Notes: a model not told the origin generated them from the sequence alone. A stretch of DNA of 61,922 nucleotides from Gammaproteobacteria bacterium (GCA_012960755.1 DUAT01000061.1:66125-128046); one strand, 5' to 3'; shown: positions 18,558-29,257, counted from the stretch's first letter. Translations and numbers: made by a program.

Positions 18558-19545
18558 ATGATACCGTTAACTGATGTGAGTTGGCAGACTCTTTCCTGGC
18601 AAGATCTCGCAAAAGATGCTGTTACTGACATCGATGACTTGCTTCGTGAACGGGGTTACCGGCACAACCCCACTATTCGGACTTTCCGATCATGGTTCCC
18701 GCACCCTTTATTTCACGCATCGAAAAAGGCAACGCTTCTGATCCCTTGCTCTTGCAGGTCCTTTCATCAGTTCATGAAACCGAGAACAATCCCGGATTTA
18801 CCCGTCAGCCTTTAGCAGAACACGATTATTCGCCCGTGAACGGATTAATACGAAAATACCAGGGCAGGGTGCTGGTAATCGTTTCAGGTGCTTGTGCTGT
18901 CAACTGGCGTTACGGCTTCCGACGTCATTTTCCTTGCCAGTCTATTCAACCCGATACATTGCAGTGGCAAAAAATAATGACTTGCCTGGAGGACGACCCA
19001 ACGATTCATGAAATGATTTTTTCGGGCGGTGATCCCCTCATGTTGCAGACAGACGACTGAAGTCGCTGGTAAGTCAGGTCGAGAAAATCGGCCATATCAA
19101 AACGCTTAGAATTCATACCCGACTCCCTGTCTTCATTCCCCAACGAATCTGCGACCCGTTACTTGAATGGATCGACGCAAGCCGACTTGGAATTGTCCTC
19201 GTGAACCATATAAACCATACGAATGAAATAGATGCACAGGTCATCGAGGTCATGCACAGATTACACCGGCATGGCGTTGAACTGTTAAACCAGAGTGTGC
19301 TGTTGAAGGGTGTGAATGCTGGGGTGGAATCCCTCGCGAATGTGTCGCAACGTCTTATTACCGCCAGAATAATGCCCTACTATCTACATCTGCTGGATCC
19401 CGTTGCCGGTGCCGCTCACTTTGATATCGACAAAAACCGTGCCTTGTTGATTATGGAGCAACTCCGACGACAACTTCCTGGATATATGGTTCCGAAACTG
19501 GTCCGGGAATCTCCCGGAAAAGACTCCAAGACACCCATCGCCTAA
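18558..19545 (+). pseudogene. epmB: epmB remnant (EF-P lysine 2,3-aminomutase), frameshifted and missing cluster cysteines
   Basis: Three reading-frame pieces line up end to end with EpmB. 18558 to about 18690 matches the N-terminus, about 18690-19060 matches VPAPFISRIEKGN through MIFSGGDPLML, and about 19050-19545 matches RIHTRLPVFIPQRICDP through the C-terminus. Two frameshifts (near 18690 and 19052) break the frame. The radical-SAM motif, GGCAVNCRYCFRRHFP in working enzymes, reads GACAVNWRYGFRRHFP: the second and third [4Fe-4S] cysteines are Trp and Gly. Three independent lesions argue against sequencing error. EpmB normally converts L-alpha-lysine to (R)-beta-lysine for EpmA. Confidence 0.9.
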
Positions 19546-19602
19546 AAACTCTATGTCAGGCTTATCTGATATAGTAGGTCAGTTAGGAGGAACGGAGTAT
19601 AA

Positions 19603-21705
19603 ATGAGCGCCAATGAACCCGTCAGATTGCTGATTTTGGAGCAATCTGACAATCGGGCTGAAGAATTAATCGTACTGCTAAGAAATGCTGGCCGTGCAAC
19701 CCGTGCCCATCAAATAGTGTCAGAGGACGATCTGACAAAAAAACTCAATGCAAACAATTGGGACTTATTGCTGGGCGTTGAAGAAGCCCAGGGATTAAGT
19801 CTGCAACGCGTCATCGAAATCGTCGCAGAACTCGAAAAAGACGTCCCGATTGTAATGATTGCCGAAGGCCGTGATCCGGCTTCCATTACGGACGGATTGC
19901 GCATGGGGGCAATGGATGTCGCACTCGAAGATGATGACGAGCGGCTAACCATGATCGTCCAGCGTGAACTGATAAACCTGGAAAACCGGCGTCAGCGCCG
20001 AAGATCTGAAGTCGAAGCACGCGAGATAGATCGCCGAAATCAATTACTGCTGGCAAGCTCAACCGTGGCCATTGCCTATGTCCACGAAGGCATGCATATT
20101 TACACCAATGACAACTATGGTCAGTTATTTGGTTATGAAGACCTGGATGACTTTATCGGGATCCCTATTATCGACTTGATAGCAAGCGAAGATCAGGACA
20201 AGTTCAAGACCTTCTTAAAGTCCCATGATGGAAATGACTCAGACCGCGAAGACTTCACTTGTGTCACCAGCTCAGACGCAAAGATCCAAACCAGCCTCTC
20301 CCTTTCCCAGGCAACCTACGATGGAGAAGCTTGTACACAGGTTACGTTCAAGTCCATCGGCACAGAGAGTAGTGATGAGGTTCAAAGCACCCAACTGATC
20401 GCTGATACCCAGCCGGTCTCCAACGACGACCCGCTGACAGGGCTATACAATCGGGTCTATTTCCTTGAACAGCTCAATGCGTCGATTGATCAGGCCTGTG
20501 AAGGCTCGCAATCTTCTATTTTGTTCTATATCAGCGTTGACAACTTTCCTCGCTTACGGACCGAGGCGACCATTTCAGGAGCCGATCTTGTGTTCAGCAG
20601 CGTCGCTTCGGTTACGCGTGGGAAAGTCGATGAAAAGCATCTGATGGGGCGATTCGGCGATGACGTTATAACAATGATTTACGTTGGCGGCGACAAGGAC
20701 GCGGCGACAGACCTGGCGGAAGAAATTCGTAATACGATCGATGGTTTTATGTCCGAGGTCAATGGTAAATCCTACCACGCCACAGTCAGCATAGGGTTAA
20801 GCCTGATTTCTGAAAACTCACCCCCTCTCGACGAGGTGATATCGCGCGCGCACCAGGCGGCAGCCCAGGATGAAGATGGCAACAGCGTTAACTTCTTTCA
20901 ACCCGAAGTGCCAAATGTCGGCAAGGACGGTAAGGCGATCTCGCCCGACACAATGGTAGACCTTGTTCGCACAGCGATTGAGAAGAATGCGTTCAGAATC
21001 GTTTTTCAACCCATGATCAACTTGTATGGTGAAAATGATGAACAATTCGAGGTGTTGCTCAGGCTTGATGATGAGAATGAAAACGAACTCCTCCCAGGGG
21101 AGTTTCTTGGACCCGCGGAGGAAGCGGGACTGTTGGTGAAAATGGATCGCTGGGTCATCCTGCAATCCGTCAAGTTACTTTCCGAGCACAGATCTGGCGG
21201 CAGCAAAGCACGACTGTTTATCAACATTTCGCATAAGTCAATTTCCGACGATACTTTTTTGTCCTGGATGAGCGTCGCCCTGAAAGCAGCACGATTACCA
21301 AGTGATGCTATTATTTTTCAGATTCATGAAAACGATGCAACATCCTATATCAAACATGCCGCGAAATTTTCCAAAGGCCTGGCACAGCTGCACTGTAAAA
21401 CCTCCATCAATCACTTTGGTTGTTCTCTAAAACCTCTGAACCTCCTCAAACACATCACTCCCGATTACGTCAAACTCGACGAGTCTTTCACCAAAGAACT
21501 GGAAAAAAGTAAAGAAAAGCAAGAGGAGTTGAAAGGAATGGTGAAGTCGCTTCAGACCCGTGGTGTGCAAACGGCGATTTCCGGCGTCGAGGATCCAATG
21601 GTGCTGGCCACCTTATTCGAAGCTGGTATTAATTTTATCCAGGGCTATTATGTTTCACCGCCAATGGACAATATGGATTACGATTTCGCGTCAGAGGATT
21701 TGTAA
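19603..21705 (+). CDS. fimX: FimX-like c-di-GMP receptor (REC-PAS-GGDEF-EAL)
   Basis: FimX binds c-di-GMP and controls type IV pilus assembly and twitching. The 700-residue protein has a receiver-like domain without a clear phospho-acceptor site (about 5-125), a helical linker, PAS (about 145-255), a degenerate GGDEF (about 275-435; RFGDD near 350 where GGDEF should be) and a degenerate EAL (about 450-695). The EAL signature is EVLLR (483-487), DDFGTG is replaced by NHFGCS (603-608), and DYVKLDESF is kept. Both catalytic activities are probably lost and binding kept, as in P. aeruginosa FimX. AGGAGG precedes the ATG. serB is convergent, the neighbour I recall for Pseudomonas fimX. Confidence 0.9.
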   Translation: MSANEPVRLLILEQSDNRAEELIVLLRNAGRATRAHQIVSEDDLTKKLNANNWDLLLGVEEAQGLSLQRVIEIVAELEKDVPIVMIAEGRDPASITDGLRMGAMDVALEDDDERLTMIVQRELINLENRRQRRRSEVEAREIDRRNQLLLASSTVAIAYVHEGMHIYTNDNYGQLFGYEDLDDFIGIPIIDLIASEDQDKFKTFLKSHDGNDSDREDFTCVTSSDAKIQTSLSLSQATYDGEACTQVTFKSIGTESSDEVQSTQLIADTQPVSNDDPLTGLYNRVYFLEQLNASIDQACEGSQSSILFYISVDNFPRLRTEATISGADLVFSSVASVTRGKVDEKHLMGRFGDDVITMIYVGGDKDAATDLAEEIRNTIDGFMSEVNGKSYHATVSIGLSLISENSPPLDEVISRAHQAAAQDEDGNSVNFFQPEVPNVGKDGKAISPDTMVDLVRTAIEKNAFRIVFQPMINLYGENDEQFEVLLRLDDENENELLPGEFLGPAEEAGLLVKMDRWVILQSVKLLSEHRSGGSKARLFINISHKSISDDTFLSWMSVALKAARLPSDAIIFQIHENDATSYIKHAAKFSKGLAQLHCKTSINHFGCSLKPLNLLKHITPDYVKLDESFTKELEKSKEKQEELKGMVKSLQTRGVQTAISGVEDPMVLATLFEAGINFIQGYYVSPPMDNMDYDFASEDL

Positions 21706-21733
21706 CGCTGCGATCCTGGTGTGAGCTGTACAG

Positions 21734-22942
21734 CTAGCGAACCCTGCTCGCCTCTCGATCACGGATCCCCATTAAGTAAAGAATGCTATCCAATCCAAGG
21801 GTGGAAATTGACTGCTTGGCATTTTCCTTTACCAGGGGTTTCGCATGAAAAGCAATACCCAAACCTGCCGTTGCCAGCATAGCCAGATCGTTCGCACCAT
21901 CACCCACCGCAATCACCTGCTCCAGCGAAATATTCTCCGCTTGCGCCAGCTCCTTGAGCAATCTGGCTTTTCCTGCAGAATCAACAATAGGTTCAAGAAC
22001 GTTGCCTGTTAACTGGCCATGCTTGATTTCAAGCTTGTTGGCATGGACGTAATCAATCCCCAGCTTTTGTTGCAGGTGATCTGCAAAATAGGTGAATCCG
22101 CCAGACAGTATCGCAGTCTTGTAACCCAACATGTTAAGGGTTCGAAACAAATGCTCAACGCCTTCGGTCAGAGGCAAGTTCATGGCCACAGTTTTCAATC
22201 TGGACTCTGGCAAACCTTTCAGCAGGGAAACTCTCTCTCGCAGGCTCTCCTGAAAATCAAGTTCACCACGCATTGTCCTTTCGGTGACACTCGAGACACG
22301 CTCGTAGACACCGGCCAATTTCGCCAATTCATCAATGACCTCTGTAGTAATCAATGTTGAGTCCATATCAAACGCAACCAGACGTCGATTGCGGCGGAAG
22401 ATGTTGTCCTCCTGAACGGCTATGTCAATATCCAGTTCACTGCTGACTTCCATTAACTGGGCACGGAATGTTGTGCTGTCTTGCGGCTCTCCTTTCAATG
22501 AGAACTCGACGCAAGCTTTGACGCTGGTATCTTCATCTGCCAGCGGGACTCTTCCGGACAGCCGGACTATGGCATCAATGTTCAAGCCATTATCCGCGAC
22601 CACACCGCTCACCCTGGCAATGTGATTTGCCTTAATCTTTCTTGCCAGCAGTGTCAGGATGAACCTGGATCGACCTTGCAGCCCAACCCATTGTTCATAA
22701 CTTTTTGCCGTCACGTCAGTGAATTTCACCTTGAAACCCATTTCTTGCGCCCGCGAATCGATTTGCCTGCGGATCGAATGCGATGCCGTCGGTATATTGA
22801 TGAGAATACCCAGGGTCAGATGATTATGAATAACAGCCTGGCCAACATCGAGGATGTCAAAATCACCGAGGAGCTCAGTAATGGCAGCTGTTATCCCGAG
22901 TTTATCATCACCATACACATTCAGTAGTACAAGTTCAGTCAC
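21734..22942 (-). CDS. serB: Phosphoserine phosphatase SerB with N-terminal ACT domains
   Basis: SerB releases serine from phosphoserine, the last step of serine synthesis. The 402-residue product has an N-terminal region with two ACT-like domains (about 1-180) and a HAD phosphatase domain. HAD motif I is FDMDSTLITTEVIDELAK, motif II LSGGFTYFAD, motif III/IV AVGDGANDLAMLATAGLGIAF. The long N-terminus is the Pseudomonas-type form rather than the shorter E. coli form. It is convergent with fimX and divergent from a YtjB-like membrane gene. A 12-base palindrome (AGCTGTACAGCT) overlaps the end of the gene. Confidence 0.95.
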   Translation of the reverse strand: MTELVLLNVYGDDKLGITAAITELLGDFDILDVGQAVIHNHLTLGILINIPTASHSIRRQIDSRAQEMGFKVKFTDVTAKSYEQWVGLQGRSRFILTLLARKIKANHIARVSGVVADNGLNIDAIVRLSGRVPLADEDTSVKACVEFSLKGEPQDSTTFRAQLMEVSSELDIDIAVQEDNIFRRNRRLVAFDMDSTLITTEVIDELAKLAGVYERVSSVTERTMRGELDFQESLRERVSLLKGLPESRLKTVAMNLPLTEGVEHLFRTLNMLGYKTAILSGGFTYFADHLQQKLGIDYVHANKLEIKHGQLTGNVLEPIVDSAGKARLLKELAQAENISLEQVIAVGDGANDLAMLATAGLGIAFHAKPLVKENAKQSISTLGLDSILYLMGIRDREASRVR

Positions 22943-23084
22943 AAACGGAGTTCACCAAAAAGATTAGGTATCCATTATCCTATAATTCCCCGCTTTTATG
23001 AAAACCTAATATTCAAAATGCTTTGCCAGCCTTTTGTTGCAATCAGGTATACTGTCTCATTGAAACCAATTCTACTAAGTCGCC

Positions 23085-24155
23085 ATGGGTTTGAGGGAAG
23101 CACGCAAATCTTCAATACGTGCATTGTCGATCATGTTGTCTCCCATTTTGTTAAGTGGCCTGATTTCAACCGGCTTGATCTATTCCGTTACACAATCGCA
23201 GCTACACAACCAGAGCGAACAGTTCAGCCAGGCAGTTGCAGACCACCTGGCCATTTCGGTAACAGATCACCTGGTGAGCAAGGACGGGTTGGGTCTCAAT
23301 GTACTGTTAGCCGATCTGTTAAATAACAACAATTTTGATTTCGCCTCCGTGTCGAACGCCAGCAACAACCTGCTGGCCCAGGTGGGTAAAAGAAATGCCA
23401 GCTCCCGAATTTTCACTCAACAAGTTACTTTCCAGGACACAATAGCCGGTAGTGTCCAGATTGGTTTCAATCAGAACGTGATCCGGTCTCAGATCAACAA
23501 GGTTGTTATTTTGTCCCTGGCCTTTCACGGTCTGCTTGCCCTTATTCTCGCACTGGTGGGCTGGGTCTACGGCGATATGATCTATCTTTGGATTATGCAG
23601 TCGCGTTCCTCCGCACCGGTCGTTGGGGATAAAGGGCCAGAGGCGGCAAGCGTTGCGATGGATTTACAGCAAGTGACTTCCACCACGATACTGGTACTGA
23701 AAATACGGCCTGTTCGATTACTCCCTGAACATCAGCACCAGATTGATCAGGCACTGACATTGTATGCCGGTGAGCCGCAAGCTACGGGGAGCGATGATAT
23801 AGAAATCCACTTCAACCACGCAGATCAGTTGTTTCAGGCGACTTGTTCAGGGTTGTTGATACTCGCATTGTTTCACCAGCTGGAGACACCGATTGTGATC
23901 AAGGCTGGCATGCACCAGATTGATCGAGGTAACACATCGGATTTCGAGAAGGGTAGAAAACATGCGAGTTACCTGGCATCTATCAGCGAGAATCAGTTGC
24001 TCACAAGTCGAATCATCAGGGAAGCAATCGCGTCTTCAGATCAGTACGACCTGAAACCGTTCCATAGTTCAATGACCCCGGATGGCGAGGTCTATTGCAT
24101 TGATGGTTTGACTAACCAGGCGTTGATCGAAGGGCAGGCAAGGCAGCTAGTGTAG
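23085..24155 (+). CDS. YtjB/AhpA-like membrane protein
   Basis: The 356-residue product has an N-terminal membrane helix (about 18-38), a periplasmic stretch rich in N and Q (about 39-140), a second helix (about 144-165, VILSLAFHGLLALILALVGWV) and a cytoplasmic C-terminal half with a hydrophobic patch near FQATCSGLLILALFH. Architecture and the head-to-head position with serB fit the SMP/YtjB family (AhpA in Pseudomonas), whose biochemical role is not settled. The last codons run into a TAGTG repeat that supplies the stop. No clear Shine-Dalgarno precedes ATG 23085. Confidence 0.6.
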   Translation: MGLREARKSSIRALSIMLSPILLSGLISTGLIYSVTQSQLHNQSEQFSQAVADHLAISVTDHLVSKDGLGLNVLLADLLNNNNFDFASVSNASNNLLAQVGKRNASSRIFTQQVTFQDTIAGSVQIGFNQNVIRSQINKVVILSLAFHGLLALILALVGWVYGDMIYLWIMQSRSSAPVVGDKGPEAASVAMDLQQVTSTTILVLKIRPVRLLPEHQHQIDQALTLYAGEPQATGSDDIEIHFNHADQLFQATCSGLLILALFHQLETPIVIKAGMHQIDRGNTSDFEKGRKHASYLASISENQLLTSRIIREAIASSDQYDLKPFHSSMTPDGEVYCIDGLTNQALIEGQARQLV

Positions 24156-24170
24156 TGTAGTGTAGTGTAG
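24148..24170. repeat. Pentanucleotide repeat (TAGTG)x4-TAG
   Basis: Four perfect TAGTG units plus a final TAG span the stop codon of the upstream membrane-protein gene and end 6 bases before the parC stop. The first TAG in the coding frame is the stop at 24153-24155. Slippage would not change the length of the upstream protein much, because every register contains TAG or GTG codons in quick succession. Confidence 0.9.
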
Positions 24171-24176
24171 ACCCGT

Positions 24177-26429
24177 TCAAGCGTCTCGTTCCACATGCGC
24201 GGCGTCTACTTTCTGAAATCCCCGCGGAAGCTTAAGACCGCGCCTCGCCCGCTCACCTCGATAGTGCTCCAGGTCATTTATTTTGAGCTTCAGGTAGCGC
24301 TTACCCGAAGAGACAACGAGGGTATCCACTTCCGAGAAGACCAGTACGTAACTCATCATCTCTGCGCGGTCCACCACTCTTGCCTTGGGGATATTCATGA
24401 TCTTCACGCCTTTGCCTCGACCCAACACCGGTAAATCAGCCAGGGGGAAGATTAACAGGCGTCCTTCATTGCTGATTGATGCAACAAACTCATGCCTGAT
24501 GTCAGTTACCAGCGCCGGTTGATTGACAATGCCACCTTTTGGAACTGTTAGCAGGGACTTGCCTGCTTTGTTTTTGGTAACCATGTCACCGATGCTGGTT
24601 ACAAAACCATATCCGGCATCACTCGACACCAGATATTGCTGATCTTTCTCGCCTGTCGCCAGGCCAGTAAAAAAAGCACCACCCGGCGGCTTGGTACGAC
24701 CCGTCAACGGTTCGCCCTGCCCGCGGGCTGTTGGCAAGGTATGGCAAGCGATGCTATAAGCTCGCCCGGTGGAGTCCAGAAAAACCACATCCTGGTTCGA
24801 TTTAGCGGGTAACGCATGTAAAAACGAATCTCCAGATCTATAGCTGAGCTCCATTGCATCAATTTCATGCCCCTTCGCAGCGCGTATCCATCCCTTCTCC
24901 GACAGAACGACGGTAACTGCCTCGGTGGATACAAGGTCCTTTTCCTTAAAAGCCTGGGCTTCCTGACGAACCACAACAGGAGATCTGCGAGCATCACCAA
25001 AGAGCTCCGCATCAGCGAGAATTTCATTCTTAATCAGTGTTTTTAACCTGGCCTTGGATTTGATGACTTTTTCAAGCCCGACCCGCTCGTTATTGAGTTC
25101 CTCTTGCTCAGCCGAGATTTTTACTTCTTCCAGCTTTGCCAGCTGACGCAATCGCAAATCGAGAATTGCATCCGCCTGTAGTTCACTGAGTTTGAACTTC
25201 TTTATCAGCGCCGCTTTAGGTTTATCTTCTGTTCGCACAATTTTGATGACCTCATCGATGTTGAGGTAGGCAATCATTAAGCCTTCGAGAAGATGCAGCC
25301 GATCAAGAATTTTCTGCAGGCGATACTTCAGTCTCCTTAACACCGTGTCTGATCTGAACGATAGCCATTCAGATAACATCTTGTTCAACGGCTTAACGGC
25401 CGGTCGACCATCAACACCGATCACATTAAAGTTAACTCGATGGCTTCGTTCCAGATCCGTCGATGCAAACAGGTGACCCATTAACCCTTCAATGTCAATT
25501 CGGTTGGAACGAGGTATCACAACAATTCGGGTGGGGTTTTCGTGATCTGATTCGTCCCTTAAGTCAACCACCATAGGGAGTTTTTTCGCCTGCATCTGTG
25601 CGGCAATTTGCTCGAGTATTTTCGTACCTGATACCTGGAAGGGTAAAGCTGTGATCACAACGTCCCCGTCTTCAACCGTATAAACTGCCCGGGTCCTGAC
25701 CGATCCACGCCCCGTTTCATAAATTTGCTGGATATCATCAGGACTCGAAATTATTTCTGCTTCTGTGGGGAAATCCGGTCCTTTGATATGTTGCATTAAA
25801 TCTTTAACTGTAGATTTGGGTTTATCCAACAACCTGATGCAGGCGCTGGCGACTTCATTAAGATTGTGAGATGGAATGTCGGTCGCCATACCCACGGCGA
25901 TACCAGATCCGCCATTCAACAGAATATTAGGCAGCCGAGCGGGAAGATTGACAGGTTCTTCCCGGGTGCCATCGAAATTAGGTGCCCAGTCAACCGTACC
26001 CTGACCTAACTCACCCAGTAGGACTTCAGCATACCGGGTGAGTTTAGATTCGGTGTAACGCATGGCGGCAAAGGATTTAGGGTCATCCGGCGCACCCCAG
26101 TTCCCCTGGCCATCGACAAGGGGGTAGCGATAAGTAAAAGGTTGCGCCATTAAGACCATAGCCTCATAGCTGGCGGCATCTCCGTGGGGATGAAACTTAC
26201 CGATCACATCTCCTACGGTGCGGGCAGACTTTGCGTACTTGGCATCCGCACTCAGCCGCAGCTCCGACATGGCATAGATAATTCGTCGTTGAACGGGTTT
26301 CATGCCATCACCTATAAACGGCAAGGCACGATCATTGATTACATACATGGCGTAATTGAGATACGCTTCTTCTGTGTACTTTTGCAGAGAGATTGTTTCA
26401 ATATCACCAGAGTTAACTGATTCACTCAT
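24177..26429 (-). CDS. parC: DNA topoisomerase IV subunit A
   Basis: ParC is the breakage-reunion subunit of topoisomerase IV, needed for chromosome decatenation. The 750-residue product has the winged-helix region with the active Tyr ([10 protein letters not shown]), the tower and coiled-coil regions, and a beta-pinwheel C-terminus. The quinolone-resistance-determining stretch reads [14 protein letters not shown]. coli has HPHGDSACYEAMV, so the Ser80 equivalent, which anchors the water-metal bridge to fluoroquinolones, is Ala, while Glu84 is kept. parE lies 125 bases upstream on the same strand. Confidence 0.97.
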   Translation of the reverse strand: MSESVNSGDIETISLQKYTEEAYLNYAMYVINDRALPFIGDGMKPVQRRIIYAMSELRLSADAKYAKSARTVGDVIGKFHPHGDAASYEAMVLMAQPFTYRYPLVDGQGNWGAPDDPKSFAAMRYTESKLTRYAEVLLGELGQGTVDWAPNFDGTREEPVNLPARLPNILLNGGSGIAVGMATDIPSHNLNEVASACIRLLDKPKSTVKDLMQHIKGPDFPTEAEIISSPDDIQQIYETGRGSVRTRAVYTVEDGDVVITALPFQVSGTKILEQIAAQMQAKKLPMVVDLRDESDHENPTRIVVIPRSNRIDIEGLMGHLFASTDLERSHRVNFNVIGVDGRPAVKPLNKMLSEWLSFRSDTVLRRLKYRLQKILDRLHLLEGLMIAYLNIDEVIKIVRTEDKPKAALIKKFKLSELQADAILDLRLRQLAKLEEVKISAEQEELNNERVGLEKVIKSKARLKTLIKNEILADAELFGDARRSPVVVRQEAQAFKEKDLVSTEAVTVVLSEKGWIRAAKGHEIDAMELSYRSGDSFLHALPAKSNQDVVFLDSTGRAYSIACHTLPTARGQGEPLTGRTKPPGGAFFTGLATGEKDQQYLVSSDAGYGFVTSIGDMVTKNKAGKSLLTVPKGGIVNQPALVTDIRHEFVASISNEGRLLIFPLADLPVLGRGKGVKIMNIPKARVVDRAEMMSYVLVFSEVDTLVVSSGKRYLKLKINDLEHYRGERARRGLKLPRGFQKVDAAHVERDA

Positions 26430-26554
26430 GGGTTGCCCTCTTGGACTGTTCTCATTGGCTTTTCTCAGGTGGTGTTCGTCGTTTGACTCTTCATTATTTA
26501 CTTTCTATCGAAAGGCAGGTTTCACAATTATACAATTGGAGTCCTGAGTTGGAG

Positions 26555-28456
26555 CTATAACCGGGCCTGATTGCCTCTTTTTTCCAACCAGGCTTTTCGG
26601 TCCGGGCTGCGTTTTTTAGCCAGCAACATATCCAGCAGTTCCGTCGCCTTGGAGTTCGACTCAATAGTCAGCCGTACCAGGCGGCGGGTATCTTCTGCCA
26701 TCGTGGTCTCACGCAGCTGCAAGGGATTCATTTCACCCAGACCTTTGAACCGCTGGATGGTGACCTTTCCCTTCTTCTTTTCGGCGGCAATCAGGTCAAG
26801 AATTCCCTGCCTTTCAGACTCATCCAACGCATAGTACACCTCCTTACCAACATCAATTCGATACAAAGGGGGCATGGCCACGTAAACATGACCTTCTTTG
26901 ATGAGGGCCGAGAAATGGCGCACAAATAAAGCGATCAAAAGGGATGCAATATGCAACCCATCGCTGTCCGCATCCGCAAGAATGCAGACTTTTCCATAAC
27001 GCAGACCTGAAAGGTCCGATGAACCGGGGTCAATTCCCAATGCAACGGATATGTCATGAACCTCTTGTGACGCCAGGATTTCACTTGAGTCGACTTCCCA
27101 GGTGTTAAGGATCTTACCCCGTAAGGGCATAATCGCCTGGGTCTCCCGGTTCCTGGCCTGTTTTGCAGAACCACCGGCCGAGTCTCCCTCGACCAGGAAT
27201 AATTCTCCTCGCATGGCGTCCTGACAGGAACAATCTGCCAACTTGCCGGGCAGAGCTGGCCCGGCGGTAACCTTCTTGCGGACTACTTTTTTACCGGCTC
27301 GCAACCTCGACTGGGCATTGTTGATCGCCAGGTCAGCCAGGCGTTCCGCTTCAGCGATGTGCTGATTGAGCCACAAGCTGAAGCTGTCTTTAACAACGCC
27401 TGAAATAAATGTCACCGCCTGGCGTGAGCTTAGGCGTTCTTTGGTTTGACCGGAAAACTGGGGTTCGAGTAACTTCGCCGACAATACGTAACTACAACGA
27501 TCCCAGATGTCATCGGCAATTAACTTGATGCCCCTTGGTACCAGGTTTCGGAATTCACAAAACTCACGCAACGCTTCCAGCAACCCACTACGCAAACCAT
27601 TGACATGCGTACCTCCCTGGGTAGTCGGAATAAGATTAACGTAGCTTTCGGTGATGAGTTCACCGCCTTCAGGTAGCCATTGCACTGCCCAGTCTACGGC
27701 TTCGTCATTGCCCGTTATCGAGCCGACAAATGGATCCTCCGGTAACACCTCAAACCCCTCCAGCTCAACCGCCAGATAATCCCTGAGACCGCCTTCGAAA
27801 ACCCACTCATACTGGCCTTCTTCGGTGCCAGACACTGTTTCGTCGGTAAAGAAAACCTTTAGCCCGGGACAAAGTACAGCCTTGGCTTTGAGCAGGTGCT
27901 TAAGACGGGAAACTGAAAACTTCGGAGAATCAAAGTAACTCGGGTTCGGTTTAAAGTTGATCAATGTACCGGTATTGCGTTTACCCACATTATCCTTGAC
28001 CGTCAGCTTTTGGGTCTTCTTGCCATTTTTGAAAGACATATGGTGAAGCTTGCCTTCACGTTTGATATAAACCTCAAACTGTTCCGATAGTGCATTGACC
28101 ACAGACACGCCAACACCGTGTAATCCGCCGGAGAATTTGTAGCTGTCTGAATTGAATTTTGCACCGGAGTGCAATTTTGTCAGGATTAGCTCCACACCAG
28201 ACAATTTTTCTTTTCGATGAATATCCACTGGCATGCCACGACCATTGTCACCGACTGACATCGAACCGTCCTTGCGTAATGTCACTCGAATTTCAGTGGC
28301 AAACCCTTCCAGCGCTTCATCAACGCTGTTATCGATCACCTCCTGAGCCAGGTGATTTGGTCTGGTCGTATCCGTGTACATGCCGGGACGTTTTATAACA
28401 GGCTCGAGGCCTTCCAGGACTTCAATGGAATCAGCCCTATAGCTCTTACTCGCCAT
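26555..28456 (-). CDS. parE: DNA topoisomerase IV subunit B
   Basis: ParE is the ATPase subunit of topoisomerase IV. The 633-residue protein has a GHKL ATPase domain (EVIDNSVDEALEGFA, DNGRGMPVDIH, GLHGVGVSVVNALS), a transducer domain with TTQGGTHVNGLRSGL, and the TOPRIM domain (LVEGDSAGGSAKQARNR, CILADADSDGLHI). No other ATPase genes intervene before parC. Length agrees with E. coli ParE (630). All visible ATP-binding and metal-binding motifs are intact. Confidence 0.97.
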   Translation of the reverse strand: MASKSYRADSIEVLEGLEPVIKRPGMYTDTTRPNHLAQEVIDNSVDEALEGFATEIRVTLRKDGSMSVGDNGRGMPVDIHRKEKLSGVELILTKLHSGAKFNSDSYKFSGGLHGVGVSVVNALSEQFEVYIKREGKLHHMSFKNGKKTQKLTVKDNVGKRNTGTLINFKPNPSYFDSPKFSVSRLKHLLKAKAVLCPGLKVFFTDETVSGTEEGQYEWVFEGGLRDYLAVELEGFEVLPEDPFVGSITGNDEAVDWAVQWLPEGGELITESYVNLIPTTQGGTHVNGLRSGLLEALREFCEFRNLVPRGIKLIADDIWDRCSYVLSAKLLEPQFSGQTKERLSSRQAVTFISGVVKDSFSLWLNQHIAEAERLADLAINNAQSRLRAGKKVVRKKVTAGPALPGKLADCSCQDAMRGELFLVEGDSAGGSAKQARNRETQAIMPLRGKILNTWEVDSSEILASQEVHDISVALGIDPGSSDLSGLRYGKVCILADADSDGLHIASLLIALFVRHFSALIKEGHVYVAMPPLYRIDVGKEVYYALDESERQGILDLIAAEKKKGKVTIQRFKGLGEMNPLQLRETTMAEDTRRLVRLTIESNSKATELLDMLLAKKRSPDRKAWLEKRGNQARL

Positions 28457-28654
28457 GACTTTCTACAGTAATTAATATGATTGCAACAGGCCTTTTATTT
28501 TTAGGGGCAGGATGGGTAAAGAAGTTTCGAGGTTAAGCGGAGTTACACCGCAATCGTTATTGGAAATTATAACCACAAGCACGACAAATTTCTCAGAATT
28601 ATCCGTCAGAGAGATAATATTTCCGGACATTCCACTTGAATGACGAACCGGGGT

Positions 28655-29140
28655 TTACCGAATCATAACCTCATCAAGACTATGGCCGTGATCAAAGCAG
28701 AAGGTTAATAATTCACCGAAAAACCGATTTATTTGTGACTTCTCATCCGGCTGATACATCTGGTCGTTAGGCAGGGCGTAACGAAATTTGAAGTTCCGGT
28801 GACGCTCAAAACTGATCACCTCTGCAGACCGAATATCGTTGTACACTCTGACTTCTAGACGTGGCCATTTAACCCACGGGCTGTCTTCATCGCTCTCGAC
28901 GGTGACTGTCAGCATCGTCGTATAAGGGCAACGACGATAAATTTTGATGGTCACGTTTGCCCCGTCAGAGGCCGTCCTAGACACAACGGCGGATGATTCA
29001 GAAGGGCGGCTGACAGGATCAATACCAAACTCCAGGCAGTCCTCTTCGTCAATCTGCGGAAACAGTCGACGCAAGCGAATGTAATTCGCATCACATTCCG
29101 CCATGTCAGCGACAAGATCTGGTACGTATCGGCGTTTCAT
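28655..29140 (-). CDS. DUF1249 family protein
   Basis: The 161-residue product begins MKRRYVPDLVADMAECDANY and contains DVYNDI-like and FERHRNFKFRYALPN segments, with a C-terminal INRFFGELLTFCFDHGHSLDE. This matches the DUF1249 family, soluble cytoplasmic proteins of unknown function commonly found near parE, cpdA and nudF in Pseudomonas-like genomes. No membrane segment or signal is seen. It lies between parE and waaA on the same strand, 198 bases upstream of parE; cpdA and nudF are absent from this spot. Confidence 0.8.
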   Translation of the reverse strand: MKRRYVPDLVADMAECDANYIRLRRLFPQIDEEDCLEFGIDPVSRPSESSAVVSRTASDGANVTIKIYRRCPYTTMLTVTVESDEDSPWVKWPRLEVRVYNDIRSAEVISFERHRNFKFRYALPNDQMYQPDEKSQINRFFGELLTFCFDHGHSLDEVMIR

Positions 29141-29257
29141 CCCGACAGACTCATTTCCAAAAGTAACTTCAAAGTTTCAATTCCCCCGACGCGGGCCACC
29201 TGCAAGCAGCCTATGTGTTGTATTTTCAATACCAGCCTATCACACTGAGCAAAATCT

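Noticed and set aside
18692..19545. Independent short genes within the epmB region
   Set aside because: All pieces align in order along one EpmB protein, and the gaps coincide with frameshifts, so they are remnants of one gene.
28472..28630. Minus-strand 52-codon frame between DUF1249 and parE
   Set aside because: No Shine-Dalgarno, no recognisable composition, and the region looks like an ordinary 5' untranslated or intergenic stretch.
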